The position numbers and the translations under genes are program-made. A DNA stretch of 64,000 bases from JABMMZ01 sp964438995. Its GTDB lineage: Bacteria > Bacteroidota > Bacteroidia > NS11-12g > UBA955. This document shows, piece after piece, positions 42,801 through 51,281 of the stretch. Position 1 is the stretch's first letter. Each line of letters begins with the position of its first letter. The stretch spans positions 124,001 through 188,000 of the forward strand of contig CAYTMQ010000002.1 in assembly GCA_964438995.1 (NCBI GenBank), in the 5' to 3' direction. The notes under the pieces were generated by a model. The model searched no databases. It was not told the DNA's origin and saw only the letters and a list, made by a program, of their open reading frames with translations.

Positions 42801-43766
42801 CTAATAATAGGATGTACTTGATAAGTAATTTTTAACATAATCATTTACCCCATCTTCAATAGAGGTAAATGCCTGTTCGAATCCAGCATGTTTTAATTTT
42901 TCCATATTGGCTTCAGTAAAATATTGGTACTTATCTCTGATGTCTTCAGGTGTATCTATATACTCGATATTGGGTTGCAAATTCAATGCCTTAAATACAG
43001 CATTTGCCAATTCATTAAAAGTGTTGGCTTTACCGCTGCCTAAGTTGTATATGCCATTGTCTTTGCGTTTAAGCATTAAGAAATACAAGACATCTACAAC
43101 ATCTTTAACATACACAAAATCGCGTTTTTGTTCACCATCTTTATAATCTTCTCTATGAGAGCGGAACAATTTTAATTTGCCAGTTGCTTGAATTTGATTG
43201 AATGCATGGAATACAACAGATGCCATTCTGCCTTTGTGGTATTCGTTAGGACCATACACATTGAAGAACTTAAGGCCAGCCCAGAAATAAGGCGTTTTTT
43301 CTTGTTGCAATGCCCATAGGTCGAAATCAAGTTTGCTTTGACCATAAGGATTCAATGGTTTCAATTGACTGATGTGTTCGTATGAATCATCAAAACCGAA
43401 TTCACCTAAACCATAAGTTGCGGCACTACTAGCGTATACCAATCCAATGCCTTCATTAACGCACAAATTCCACATATTTTTTGAATACTCAACATTGAGT
43501 TCATCCAATATTGCTTTATTGAATTCAGTGGTATCTGTTCTAGCACCAATATGGAAAATGAATTGAATTCTATTGCCTTTGCCTTCAGCCCAAGTAAAAA
43601 AGGTATTTCTATCTACCAACTCGGTGTATTGCAAATTCTCCCAATTAGATTTCTTGTCAGTTTTGCTAAAATCATCCACTAAAATAAGATTTGTATAACC
43701 TTCGTTATTTAACTTCTTAACTAGACAAGAACCAATAAAACCAGCCGCTCCCGTGATAACAATCAT
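42801..43766 (-). CDS. hldD: ADP-L-glycero-D-manno-heptose-6-epimerase
   Basis: HldD epimerises ADP-heptose for the LPS inner core. From ATG 43766 the protein has 321 residues. It is an extended short-chain dehydrogenase with the NADP-binding GAAGFIGS (6-13), HIGARTDTTE, the catalytic SS.AATYG and NPYGQSKLDFD (Tyr and Lys), and GLKFFNVYGPNEYHKGRMASV, which is typical of HldD. The few codons upstream of 43766 are not needed. It heads an operon with the NtrY-like kinase and the large outer-membrane protein. The divergent PTPS/QueD gene shares its promoter region. Confidence 0.93.
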   Translation of the reverse strand: MIVITGAAGFIGSCLVKKLNNEGYTNLILVDDFSKTDKKSNWENLQYTELVDRNTFFTWAEGKGNRIQFIFHIGARTDTTEFNKAILDELNVEYSKNMWNLCVNEGIGLVYASSAATYGLGEFGFDDSYEHISQLKPLNPYGQSKLDFDLWALQQEKTPYFWAGLKFFNVYGPNEYHKGRMASVVFHAFNQIQATGKLKLFRSHREDYKDGEQKRDFVYVKDVVDVLYFLMLKRKDNGIYNLGSGKANTFNELANAVFKALNLQPNIEYIDTPEDIRDKYQYFTEANMEKLKHAGFEQAFTSIEDGVNDYVKNYLSSTSYY

Positions 43767-43781
43767 AATTAACTTAGTTCT

Positions 43782-43789
43782 CAAAAATA
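43782..43789 (-). promoter_or_regulatory. -7 element for hldD
   Basis: On the minus strand TATTTTTG fits TAnnTTTG and lies 16 bases before the hldD ATG. No clear TTTG is seen at -33. Confidence 0.45.
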
Positions 43790-43802
43790 GAGATTTTTAA
43801 GT

Positions 43803-43810
43803 TAACTTTG
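43803..43810 (+). promoter_or_regulatory. -7 element for the PTPS/QueD gene
   Basis: TAACTTTG fits TAnnTTTG and lies 20 bases before the ATG at 43830. With the hldD element on the other strand, 13 bases away, the two promoters must be back to back or overlap. Confidence 0.5.
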
Positions 43811-43829
43811 CAGCATATTTTTCCGCCGG

Positions 43830-44264
43830 ATGGACACCCCTGTATTATTTGTAACACGCAGAGCACATTTTAACGCTGCACATAAATTGTATAACCCAGC
43901 ATGGACCAAAGAAGAAAACGAAGCTTGCTTTGGTAAATGCGCGAACGAGTATTGGCATGGACACAACTTTGATTTGTTTGTTACGATTAAAGGAAGACCT
44001 TCAAAAGATACAGGCTTTGTAATGGACTTAAAAAAGCTAAAAGTCTTGATAGAAGAGGAAGTGGTGGTTCACCTCGACCATAAAAACCTCAACATTGATG
44101 TACCTTTTTTAAAGGATGTTTTACCTTCTGTAGAAAACATCGCTATTGCTGTTTGGGACAGATTGGTTCCACATTTACCAGAAGGTGTAAAAATGCACAA
44201 AATCCATTTGATAGAAACTGTCAACAATTCTGTTGAATACTACGGACCGGATGTTCTACTTTAG
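43830..44264 (+). CDS. 6-pyruvoyl-tetrahydropterin synthase / QueD family protein
   Basis: A 144-residue PTPS-fold enzyme acting on dihydroneopterin triphosphate. The zinc ligands are readable as His18 (FNAAHKL), His43 and His45 (WHGHNF). FGKCANEYWHGHNF (34-47) holds the catalytic Cys37, HLDHKNLN the Asp/His pair, and PSVENIA and the late LIETVNNS the substrate-binding glutamates. The FGKC spacing is that of true PTPS, but QueD (6-carboxytetrahydropterin synthase, queuosine pathway) is the common bacterial role, so the product is left open. A queuosine-precursor transporter is encoded at 31283-32068. Confidence 0.88.
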   Translation: MDTPVLFVTRRAHFNAAHKLYNPAWTKEENEACFGKCANEYWHGHNFDLFVTIKGRPSKDTGFVMDLKKLKVLIEEEVVVHLDHKNLNIDVPFLKDVLPSVENIAIAVWDRLVPHLPEGVKMHKIHLIETVNNSVEYYGPDVLL

Positions 44265-44323
44265 TAGACAAGCGGTAAAACCCACTTTTTGATTCGTCTG
44301 ATTTTTGCTCAATTTTGTAAAGC

Positions 44324-44614
44324 ATGTTAAAACTCTGGCAAAAATACAAATACTGGGTAATTGGCTTAAGTGCCATTACATGGATGACCATTTTTGACAG
44401 CAACAATTTTATTGAATTGATTCAATTGAGAAGTGAAATCGCCGAGCTAAGAGAAAAACGCGATTATTACAAATCTGAAATCATTACGGTTAGAAAAACA
44501 GAAAAAGAGTTGTTCAGCAACAAGCGAAATCTTGAAAAATTCGCTAGAGAAAAATATCTAATGAAGAAAGACAATGAGGATTTATACATCATTGTCTCTC
44601 CTAAAAAAGACTAA
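44324..44614 (+). CDS. FtsB/DivIC-like septum formation initiator
   Basis: A 96-residue protein with one membrane helix (WVIGLSAITWMTIF, about 11-25) and then a coiled coil (LIQLRSEIAELREKRDYYKSEI) ending in LEKFAREKYLMKKDNEDLYII, the hallmark of the FtsB/DivIC family. These proteins join FtsL and FtsQ in the divisome. Size and topology match. It starts 59 bases after the PTPS gene and overlaps the convergent cytochrome gene by 4 bases. Confidence 0.88.
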   Translation: MLKLWQKYKYWVIGLSAITWMTIFDSNNFIELIQLRSEIAELREKRDYYKSEIITVRKTEKELFSNKRNLEKFAREKYLMKKDNEDLYIIVSPKKD

Positions 44615-45561
44615 TTTTTAATCGCTTTAATATCGTTAGAAATCTTAGGCAAAGTGCTTAGATATGCCCAAACGGCCGATGCTTCCTCATCTGTCATTCT
44701 CGAATACGGTATCATTGGTTTATGGGTTGGAATGCCACTCGGACGAATTCCGTATTTAACTGCCTTTATAAAATCAGCTTCTGTCCATTTGCCCAAACCA
44801 GTTTCGTCCATAGTTAAATTAGGAGAGTATAAAATTTTACCATCTGGAAGTTTAAACGGATTGCCTCCACCAAAAAAGCCTACTGATTTTTCAGGATTCA
44901 GGTAATCATTGGATTTAAAATCTTTTGAATGACAACTAAAGCATTCGAACTTTGCCAATGACACATACTTTCCAAATTCAACTTTATTGCTTTGGTCGGG
45001 ACCATTAATTACATTGCTTGGATAAGGGAAAGGTTTAAAAGCCACTCTCACTAAGAATTTGGTTAGTAAATTTGGTTTTGATTCTGGCCATGTGTTATCA
45101 GAAGCTTGAACATAAGGATGCTCAGATCGCAAAAAAGCTATGATACATTCCAAATCATAATTAGACAAATGAGGTAATTTGGGCATGTAAGGCGGCGCGT
45201 ATTGTCCGTCTCTCTTGATACCAGTTCTAATAAGGTAAGCCAATTCACCATCCGTATAATCTTTCATTTTAGATTTAGGAGAATGGGTGATGTTTGGGGC
45301 GTAGATTTCACCGAAATCGTTGGCGTCTACTACCCTGCCCCCGCCAAATTTACCATCAGAAGATTGATGACAAGACACACAGAGCATTGACGCAATCCTT
45401 GCACCCTCCTCTACTTTTGCAGAATCAGATACCACATTTAAAGAAATGTTCCCCTTTTCGTACGACGGAATTGGAGAGAACCATAAAAAGCCGAGTACAA
45501 TTAATACAATAATAAGTACTGACAATACGGTAATTTTTAAGATTTTGAATAGTTTTTTCAT
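44611..45561 (-). CDS. Membrane-anchored dihaem cytochrome c
   Basis: A 316-residue c-type cytochrome with an N-terminal membrane anchor (about 6-29, not obviously cleaved) and two haem-binding motifs, CVSCH (61-65) and CFSCH (207-211). PPYMPKL (123-129) and a later HKPMIPYS offer the axial methionines. Two similar domains of about 130 residues each suggest a duplication (GELAYLIRTGIKRDG and EADFIKAVKYGIRPSG match). It probably passes electrons at the periplasmic face of the inner membrane; the partner is unknown. Confidence 0.9.
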   Translation of the reverse strand: MKKLFKILKITVLSVLIIVLIVLGFLWFSPIPSYEKGNISLNVVSDSAKVEEGARIASMLCVSCHQSSDGKFGGGRVVDANDFGEIYAPNITHSPKSKMKDYTDGELAYLIRTGIKRDGQYAPPYMPKLPHLSNYDLECIIAFLRSEHPYVQASDNTWPESKPNLLTKFLVRVAFKPFPYPSNVINGPDQSNKVEFGKYVSLAKFECFSCHSKDFKSNDYLNPEKSVGFFGGGNPFKLPDGKILYSPNLTMDETGLGKWTEADFIKAVKYGIRPSGIPTHKPMIPYSRMTDEEASAVWAYLSTLPKISNDIKAIKN

Positions 45562-45768
45562 ATGCTGTTTGATTTGTTTTTAGAGTAAAACTTAAGCAAG
45601 AAGAGAAAACAGAAGAGTTAGAGATATGTGTTTGATAGCTATAGATTTACACTATGCAAGCAATATTATTTTAATATAAAGAGAAAAACAAATAAATAAA
45701 TGCAATTCAGCGTATGTATTTAATTATCAGAGAATAAAAAAATCAGATAGGCGAAACAGGCACTTTAT

Positions 45769-46476
45769 TTAATAGAATTTGTATTTATATGTGCGTTTTG
45801 TAAATCTATGTCTATTAATGCTATGTTTGTTATAAGTCGTATAACTTCTATGTAACATACCGTTACTATAGTATTCATATTTTTTGGCTATATGAACATC
45901 CCTTTTACTTCTATCCCTAGAACAAATTCTAGGACGAAATAGATGGTTTGAATAATAGACTTCCATAACCAATTCCCCTTGATTATTGTAATATTCGTAG
46001 TTATGCGACATTTCTTGATGGAGAGTATTCATATGATATGTCCTTTTAAGGATGACATTACCTGAATCGTTGAACACATGCTGAATAATAAAATTGCCTC
46101 TTGTGTGCTGGATACTTTTGAATTGTTTGTTTTTGATCAACAAAACAGTATCAAGAATATTCTTATTGAATGTATCATTTTTGATTTCAGATAAATTGAA
46201 AGTATACGCTTTACTTTGGATTAAAATCTCGACAATTTCATAATTTAAAGTCGTATCAGATAATGATTTTAAATGGGGATACACATAACCATTTGTATCA
46301 AATTCATAGGTATATTGATACATTCCAATATTTAATTTATGTACTTTATTCTCTGATAAAATAGTAATACTTTTTAATTTCATTTGTTTAACCAGACTTG
46401 GACCAGGTTTATAGGATTGTGCGTTACAAAAGCAAGAGACAAAACTTAACCAAATCATCAAGTATAGTTTTAACAT
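45769..46476 (-). CDS. Secreted protein with MORN-like YEYY strands
   Basis: A 235-residue protein with a signal peptide (MLKLYLMIWLSFVSCFCNAQ). The second half has repeated strands of the type YEYYNNQGELVMEVYYSNH and YEYYSNGMLHRSYTTYNK, as in MORN-variant/RHS-like beta-strand repeats of Bacteroidota. It ends in aromatic, basic residues (KRTYKYKFY). The function is unknown. It lies just downstream of the HigBA pair (17 bases from the antitoxin stop). The 207 bases on its far side hold nothing I recognise. Confidence 0.65.
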   Translation of the reverse strand: MLKLYLMIWLSFVSCFCNAQSYKPGPSLVKQMKLKSITILSENKVHKLNIGMYQYTYEFDTNGYVYPHLKSLSDTTLNYEIVEILIQSKAYTFNLSEIKNDTFNKNILDTVLLIKNKQFKSIQHTRGNFIIQHVFNDSGNVILKRTYHMNTLHQEMSHNYEYYNNQGELVMEVYYSNHLFRPRICSRDRSKRDVHIAKKYEYYSNGMLHRSYTTYNKHSINRHRFTKRTYKYKFY

Positions 46477-46493
46477 AACTCAAATATACCACA

Positions 46494-46811
46494 TTATTTG
46501 AATTTTATTTGCAGCATCAATTGTGCGCCAAAGCCTTCTTGAAATATGCGCATCAAAGTTGACAATCTGATATCGCTAGCGTCGTTTTCAATGCGAGAAA
46601 TGTAGTGTTTGGTAGTACCACATTTCTCTGCAAGCTCTAATTGTGTCATGTCTTTTTCTTTGCGAAGCATTTGGAGCATAGCCCCAAGTTTAAAGGCTTC
46701 GTAACCGTTTTCGTAGGCTTCTCTGATAGCCCCTTCTTTGCCGTATTGAGCATCAAGATGCTCTGCAAAGGATGTCAATTTTTTAGTTGTTTTTTTCATT
46801 GAAATATTCAT
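46494..46811 (-). CDS. HTH antitoxin of a HigBA-type pair
   Basis: A 105-residue XRE-family helix-turn-helix protein. The HTH lies at about 48-100: MLRKEKDMTQLELAEKCGTTKHYISRIENDAS is the classic pattern, with a following SDIRLSTLMRIFQ helix. It overlaps the toxin gene by 29 bases. It should bind and neutralise the toxin and repress the operon. The toxin-first order is typical of HigBA. MKKTTKK at 46799 is a possible internal start. Confidence 0.88.
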   Translation of the reverse strand: MNISMKKTTKKLTSFAEHLDAQYGKEGAIREAYENGYEAFKLGAMLQMLRKEKDMTQLELAEKCGTTKHYISRIENDASDIRLSTLMRIFQEGFGAQLMLQIKFK

Positions 46812-47136
46812 TTTTTAGTTGAAGTGCTTTTTTTATTTCTTGCTTTGGTGCCTTTTGTGATTTTTTCTGAAAGCCATTCAAAAGAATGATGATATTGCCT
46901 TTATCAAAACAACAAAAGACCCTGTAAATATTAGACTCATACTCTACTCTCATCTCAAATAAACCATCGGTACCTTTGATGTGTTTAAAGAATTTTTTTG
47001 GAACCTGATTTACTGTAGATATCAATTGCAAAGTATAGTTGAACTTTAATTGTATATCTAAAGATAGGCCATTAAAAAAATCTAAATAGTAAGACTCGTA
47101 ATACAGTATTTGTCTTTTAAATACCTCACGCCTCAT
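46783..47136 (-). CDS. HigB-like toxin (RelE/Gp49 family)
   Basis: A 117-residue protein of the RelE-superfamily HigB/Gp49 type, a ribosome-dependent mRNA nuclease. The readable core is FKHIKGTDGLFEMRVEYESNIYRVFCCFDKGNIIILLNGFQKK, with the usual KxL..GLfElR....YRi.y and LL.GF.KK motifs. Length and position before the HTH gene fit. It should be toxic without its partner. No TAnnTTTG promoter is evident in the 71 bases up to the next gene. Confidence 0.88.
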   Translation of the reverse strand: MRREVFKRQILYYESYYLDFFNGLSLDIQLKFNYTLQLISTVNQVPKKFFKHIKGTDGLFEMRVEYESNIYRVFCCFDKGNIIILLNGFQKKSQKAPKQEIKKALQLKNEYFNEKNN

Positions 47137-47207
47137 ATCTTAACCCCTCCACAAAGTTATCTATTTCGGCAACTTTACAAAAATTTTTTTTTCATATTTT
47201 TTTATAA

Positions 47208-49730
47208 TTATTGATTTTTTGAATATAAAACTACAGTAATAATTTGCTGTATCTTTCTGGTTGTCTGACTATAACCATCAAAGCAAACCAAATACACCCC
47301 ATTGTCTAATATGCTACCAGTATTATCTAATCCATCCCATACAATACTTCCTTTTGAACCCACAGTAGAATTATTCATCAACTCTCTACACAGTTTTCCA
47401 TTGATATCAAATATCTTTACTGTCAATAACACATCATTAACTGGCAATTCAAAATCAAATACAGCTAGATCGTTATGCCCATCACCATTTGGCGTCAATG
47501 TTTTTGTATTTGTAGAAAAGTACTTATCTATTTTAACTGGAACAGTAAAATAAGAATTTTGATGCAATGGTGTTGCAAACCCATTTAATGAAGCTGCGCT
47601 GTGCCAATTGTTAATACTGTTGTCAAAACTATTTGGATTTAAGCGCTCTAAGCTTACGCCATTGTGGTCGTTCAACAATCTAAAATGCCAATCATCGTTA
47701 TACGTTAAGCTGTCGACTATTTCACCATTGATGTTAATGATAGCAATACTGCCAACATCATCGGGCATAACAGGCATTTTAGACATTTGAAGTTTGATGC
47801 CATTATTACCACAATTGTATTGTTTGCAAACCAAATTTGTATCTATTGTTATCAATGCATATTGATGAGGGTAAATAAAGAGGTGTTTATTTGTCAATTG
47901 AAAAATGGAAGTTGTAATACCATTCTTTAATTCTGTAATGTATAATTTACTGGCATCTACTACCCTATTGCTTCTATTGTATAATTCTACAAAATCGCAT
48001 CCACCTGAGAATGGATTAAACAATACTTCATTGATAATGATATCATGCAACCCCGCTATACTTGAACATTTTAATAGAAATGTTTGTGGAGTCGACACAT
48101 TACCAATACAATCTTTAAATCCAGAAATGGTAACGGAATAAGTTGCAGTATCATCTAAGTTTTGATTTAAGAGTAATTCTAAATAATTGGATTGCCTATA
48201 GACTATTGAATAGTTAATTCTGTTGTTGTCCAATTGGATGTTTAAATGTGTTGATGAAACTGAATCGAAGTCTTGATTGACCCATACAAACATTTTATTA
48301 GGAAATTCCAAATAGATGTCGGCTATTTGGGGCGCTGATGTATCGTCTGGCAATATGGCGTTTACTGAATTCACTTTACCAGGCGTTCCTCCGTCTACTG
48401 ACATGGAAGCTCTCCAATTTTCTGAGCCCAAACATTGTTTGCTCGGATCAATGATTTCTAAACTAAAACCACCTTTGCTTTTAACGCTGTCTTTATACCA
48501 AGTATCGTTATACTTCACTTGGCATATGATGTCATTCAATGGATTGGTTAAAAAAATATCATCACTGCCATTGTTCAGCGAAGGGATATTATCTAGCAAA
48601 ATGAATGAATCTGGTTTAAGTATTTTGTTGGGCAACCATTTATATGCTGTAGGATCGTGAATTTTAACTCCATTCAAGTCAATGTACTTATTTGATATAT
48701 TTTTCAATTCGACATATTCAGCATTGGACAAACCCTGCACCGGATCAGGATCTACCATCATCTCTGTTATGGCGATATCACCCCGATTAGGAGATTGTTT
48801 GTATAGCGTGAAAAATTGTATACTCCTTTCTTTTGAATTGCCATTTACATCCCATACCTTATTAACTATAAGTTCATAAAGTTGATTAAAATCAAATGTG
48901 TTTCGATAATACAGATGTACGCAAGTAGATGCATTCTGCCATCGAAATTGAAAGGGATAAATGAATTGATTGGCTACCTGAAACATTAGGGTATCAGACA
49001 TCCTTGTGGTATCAACTGGCTCATTGAAATACACTTTTATAAGATTGAAATTAACACATTCGATACTATCAATAATAGGAGCAATAGTATCTTGTAATAG
49101 TTCACCTATATAGAGGTTATCAAACTGATGTTTGTAAAAAAATGAAGCAGTACTTTGCCTGATTTTAATACCACAATATCCATGCATCAAAGCTGAATTG
49201 ACTTTGCAAGAGCCTTCTAATACCATTTGATTGTTTTGAAGATTGAGGCGATACAATTTGAAAGTATCGTTTAACAGTCTTACAAAAACTTTATAGCGGT
49301 TAAAACTACTATTTAACACAGCGTCTTTGCCGTCTATCAGTTTTGATTCTGTGCCATTGACCAATTGAAAGAATGAAAATTCATCTGAGCTTCCACCCAA
49401 TCTTACAAAATATCCATTTTTAGAATTTTTAAGATTGCTTGAATCTGCCGAAACAACCAAGTCGACATAATTCAGCGAAGACGTATTAAAAGACAAAGTA
49501 GTCTCTACATACCATTCAAATTCCGTCAAAACAGGACACTCGGTACTGATATAAAAGACAGAGTTGGCTTTTGAAGAATTGCTGCGAAGTACAGAGTTGC
49601 TTTGAAAATCGGAGAGATTACCCGACCATTTTGGAGCGATACTTAAATCTGAATCGTTAAAATCATCAATAATTTGAGCTGATAAAGATGAAGCGCATAA
49701 GCATGCAACACATAGTAAATACCTAATCAT
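47208..49730 (-). CDS. Secreted multi-domain protein with lamin-tail domains
   Basis: About 840 residues from ATG 49730, with a signal peptide (MIRYLLCVACLCASSLSAQ). A laminin-G/concanavalin-like start (residues 20-210) is followed by Ig-like strands and a first lamin-tail domain (ITEMMVDPDP, NAEYVELKNISNKYIDLNG). A second lamin-tail domain begins INEVLFNPFSGGCDFVELYNRS. The end is a gliding/FlgD-type domain with TLTPNGDGHNDLAVFDF and VKIFDINGKL, the usual type IX secretion sorting or surface-attachment end in Bacteroidota. Probably a cell-surface protein; the ligand is unknown. Confidence 0.82.
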   Translation of the reverse strand: MIRYLLCVACLCASSLSAQIIDDFNDSDLSIAPKWSGNLSDFQSNSVLRSNSSKANSVFYISTECPVLTEFEWYVETTLSFNTSSLNYVDLVVSADSSNLKNSKNGYFVRLGGSSDEFSFFQLVNGTESKLIDGKDAVLNSSFNRYKVFVRLLNDTFKLYRLNLQNNQMVLEGSCKVNSALMHGYCGIKIRQSTASFFYKHQFDNLYIGELLQDTIAPIIDSIECVNFNLIKVYFNEPVDTTRMSDTLMFQVANQFIYPFQFRWQNASTCVHLYYRNTFDFNQLYELIVNKVWDVNGNSKERSIQFFTLYKQSPNRGDIAITEMMVDPDPVQGLSNAEYVELKNISNKYIDLNGVKIHDPTAYKWLPNKILKPDSFILLDNIPSLNNGSDDIFLTNPLNDIICQVKYNDTWYKDSVKSKGGFSLEIIDPSKQCLGSENWRASMSVDGGTPGKVNSVNAILPDDTSAPQIADIYLEFPNKMFVWVNQDFDSVSSTHLNIQLDNNRINYSIVYRQSNYLELLLNQNLDDTATYSVTISGFKDCIGNVSTPQTFLLKCSSIAGLHDIIINEVLFNPFSGGCDFVELYNRSNRVVDASKLYITELKNGITTSIFQLTNKHLFIYPHQYALITIDTNLVCKQYNCGNNGIKLQMSKMPVMPDDVGSIAIININGEIVDSLTYNDDWHFRLLNDHNGVSLERLNPNSFDNSINNWHSAASLNGFATPLHQNSYFTVPVKIDKYFSTNTKTLTPNGDGHNDLAVFDFELPVNDVLLTVKIFDINGKLCRELMNNSTVGSKGSIVWDGLDNTGSILDNGVYLVCFDGYSQTTRKIQQIITVVLYSKNQ

Positions 49731-49797
49731 AGGTACAAAACAAATCACTGAAAATTTATTAGTCGTATTTTAAACGTTTATAAACGACTATAAATGT

Positions 49798-50598
49798 TTA
49801 ACCAATCTGACCACTAAAACGGTTGTAAATCATTTCAGGGTAAAACAGTCTTTCTTTTCCTAATCGCATTCTTCGCGCAGTTCTAAATACCTTCCAGTTG
49901 TTAGATTTCAAAAGTTCTTTTGCATTGACATTTGTATCTGGAACAATGGCAACAGTGTTATGTTTCATTCTTTCTAACATAAGGGCCTTACCTGCTAATT
50001 CGGATTGAGCGATTATCGGTCCTTCTAGTAAATCTGGCATGTAAAATCCTATAATTCTATCTCCTTCAGCAAATACTTTACAAGTATCAATTGTTTCTTT
50101 TAGTCTAATGATTCTGTTTTCTCCGTATGTCAAAGCATCTAATTTGAAAATTTGATGGTAATCGTCTTCTATAGCGAGGCGAATTTTAGCATGACCAACA
50201 GACTCAATGGGTTTACCATTTGATAAATAAAATTCGTGTAAACCTTCTTCAATAAATCCCAAGCTTTTGTAAATTGGGTAACCCAATTCAGTCGACATTA
50301 GATAAATACTTGGAAACACGCTATCATCTACTTGGTCGATTAAGGCTTGGGTCATTTTTTTTCCAATGCCATTGCCTCTAAATTGTTTATCCGTTATGAT
50401 GTGGGCTAGCCAAGCTGAATTTTCGTGAAACACGACTGAACCAATGGCTCTAATTGTCCCATCTATTGAGATTTTAAGCGGGGTACAATTATCATTTGAA
50501 AGATAGTATTCGTAATGTTGTGTTACGCCGTTCCAATCGCTTGGCTGTAATCTTGATACTTCTGGTAGATCTTCTTTGGTAAATGGCTCAATTAGCAT
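49798..50598 (-). CDS. GNAT acetyltransferase (two-domain)
   Basis: From ATG 50598 the protein has 266 residues. The N-terminal half is a GNAT domain: MLIEPFTKEDLPEVSRL, AWLAHIITDKQFRGNGIGKKMTQAL (the acetyl-CoA loop R-G-N-G-I-G), YLMSTELGYPIYKSLGFIE. The C-terminal half (YHQIFKLDALTYGENR onward) looks like a second, degenerate GNAT-like fold as in DUF-type bi-domain acetyltransferases. The substrate is unknown. It overlaps the GNAT gene upstream by 11 bases. Confidence 0.82.
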   Translation of the reverse strand: MLIEPFTKEDLPEVSRLQPSDWNGVTQHYEYYLSNDNCTPLKISIDGTIRAIGSVVFHENSAWLAHIITDKQFRGNGIGKKMTQALIDQVDDSVFPSIYLMSTELGYPIYKSLGFIEEGLHEFYLSNGKPIESVGHAKIRLAIEDDYHQIFKLDALTYGENRIIRLKETIDTCKVFAEGDRIIGFYMPDLLEGPIIAQSELAGKALMLERMKHNTVAIVPDTNVNAKELLKSNNWKVFRTARRMRLGKERLFYPEMIYNRFSGQIG

Positions 50599-51043
50599 GC
50601 AGTTCCTCGTACGACTTAGTAAACTTATAGTGGGTCCGATTGAAACCAGCGCTTTGATAAAACTCATGAGCATTGTCTCTTAATTTACTTGAGCACACTT
50701 CTAATAATTGACAATTGCGCAATTTTAGTTCTTTTTCAAGATGCTTCATTAAACTTAGTCCGATGCCTCTTCCTCTAAAAATTTCAGAAACAATCATTTC
50801 TTGAATTTCGTAAACAAATGTCAAATGGTGCAACAGCAATTGGCTGTGGCAGCTAACGAAAGCACCAACCTGACCATTAACAGTAGCTACCAAATAAATA
50901 TTTCTTGGGTCTTTGATATTTGAAATAAAGTATTTTTCAAATAGAGCTTTGTCGAAAGTGGTTTCTTCTAATTCGCAAATTAATTGATACACGCCTAATG
51001 CATCGTGTTCATTTGCTTTTCGAATACAAATACCGGTTTCCAT
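50588..51043 (-). CDS. GNAT acetyltransferase
   Basis: A single GNAT domain of 151 residues. ICIRKANEHDALGVYQLI is the first strand and helix, IQEMIVSEIFRGRGIGLSLMKHL holds the acetyl-CoA binding R-G-R-G-I-G, and ANEFYQSAGF-like AHEFYQSAGFNR is the C-terminal signature. It is translationally linked to the second acetyltransferase gene. The substrate is unknown. Confidence 0.88.
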   Translation of the reverse strand: METGICIRKANEHDALGVYQLICELEETTFDKALFEKYFISNIKDPRNIYLVATVNGQVGAFVSCHSQLLLHHLTFVYEIQEMIVSEIFRGRGIGLSLMKHLEKELKLRNCQLLEVCSSKLRDNAHEFYQSAGFNRTHYKFTKSYEELHAN

Positions 51044-51102
51044 AATAGTTGATTTTTTAGCTTAATTGCAACTTTATCAACTGGTGAACTCACCCAACTA
51101 TT

Positions 51103-51165
51103 TCAAAATAAATGTCCAATAATGCCAAAAATAATCAGCAAAATAAGAAGAGTTAGTGTTTTCAC
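51103..51165 (-). CDS. Possible 20-residue membrane peptide
   Basis: A short frame starts with GTG at 51165: Val/Met-Lys-Thr, then an almost wholly hydrophobic run ending GIIGHLF and TGA. It resembles the small single-helix peptides seen in bacterial genomes, but length and the weak start make it uncertain. It lies alone in a 238-base gap with no other feature. Confidence 0.25.
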   Translation of the reverse strand: MKTLTLLILLIIFGIIGHLF

Positions 51166-51281
51166 TTATTAAATTAAGTTACTATTTCAAATTAATAAAA
51201 AATAAATCAATTAAAGAATAGAAACTTATCACCAATTTACAAGAATGGGTGTCCGATTTATGAAACTGTGGTAATAACCAA

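Noticed and set aside
31283..44264. A queuosine gene cluster
   Set aside because: Only a YhhQ-type transporter and a PTPS/QueD-type enzyme are present, 12 kb apart in unrelated operons, and the second may be a true PTPS.
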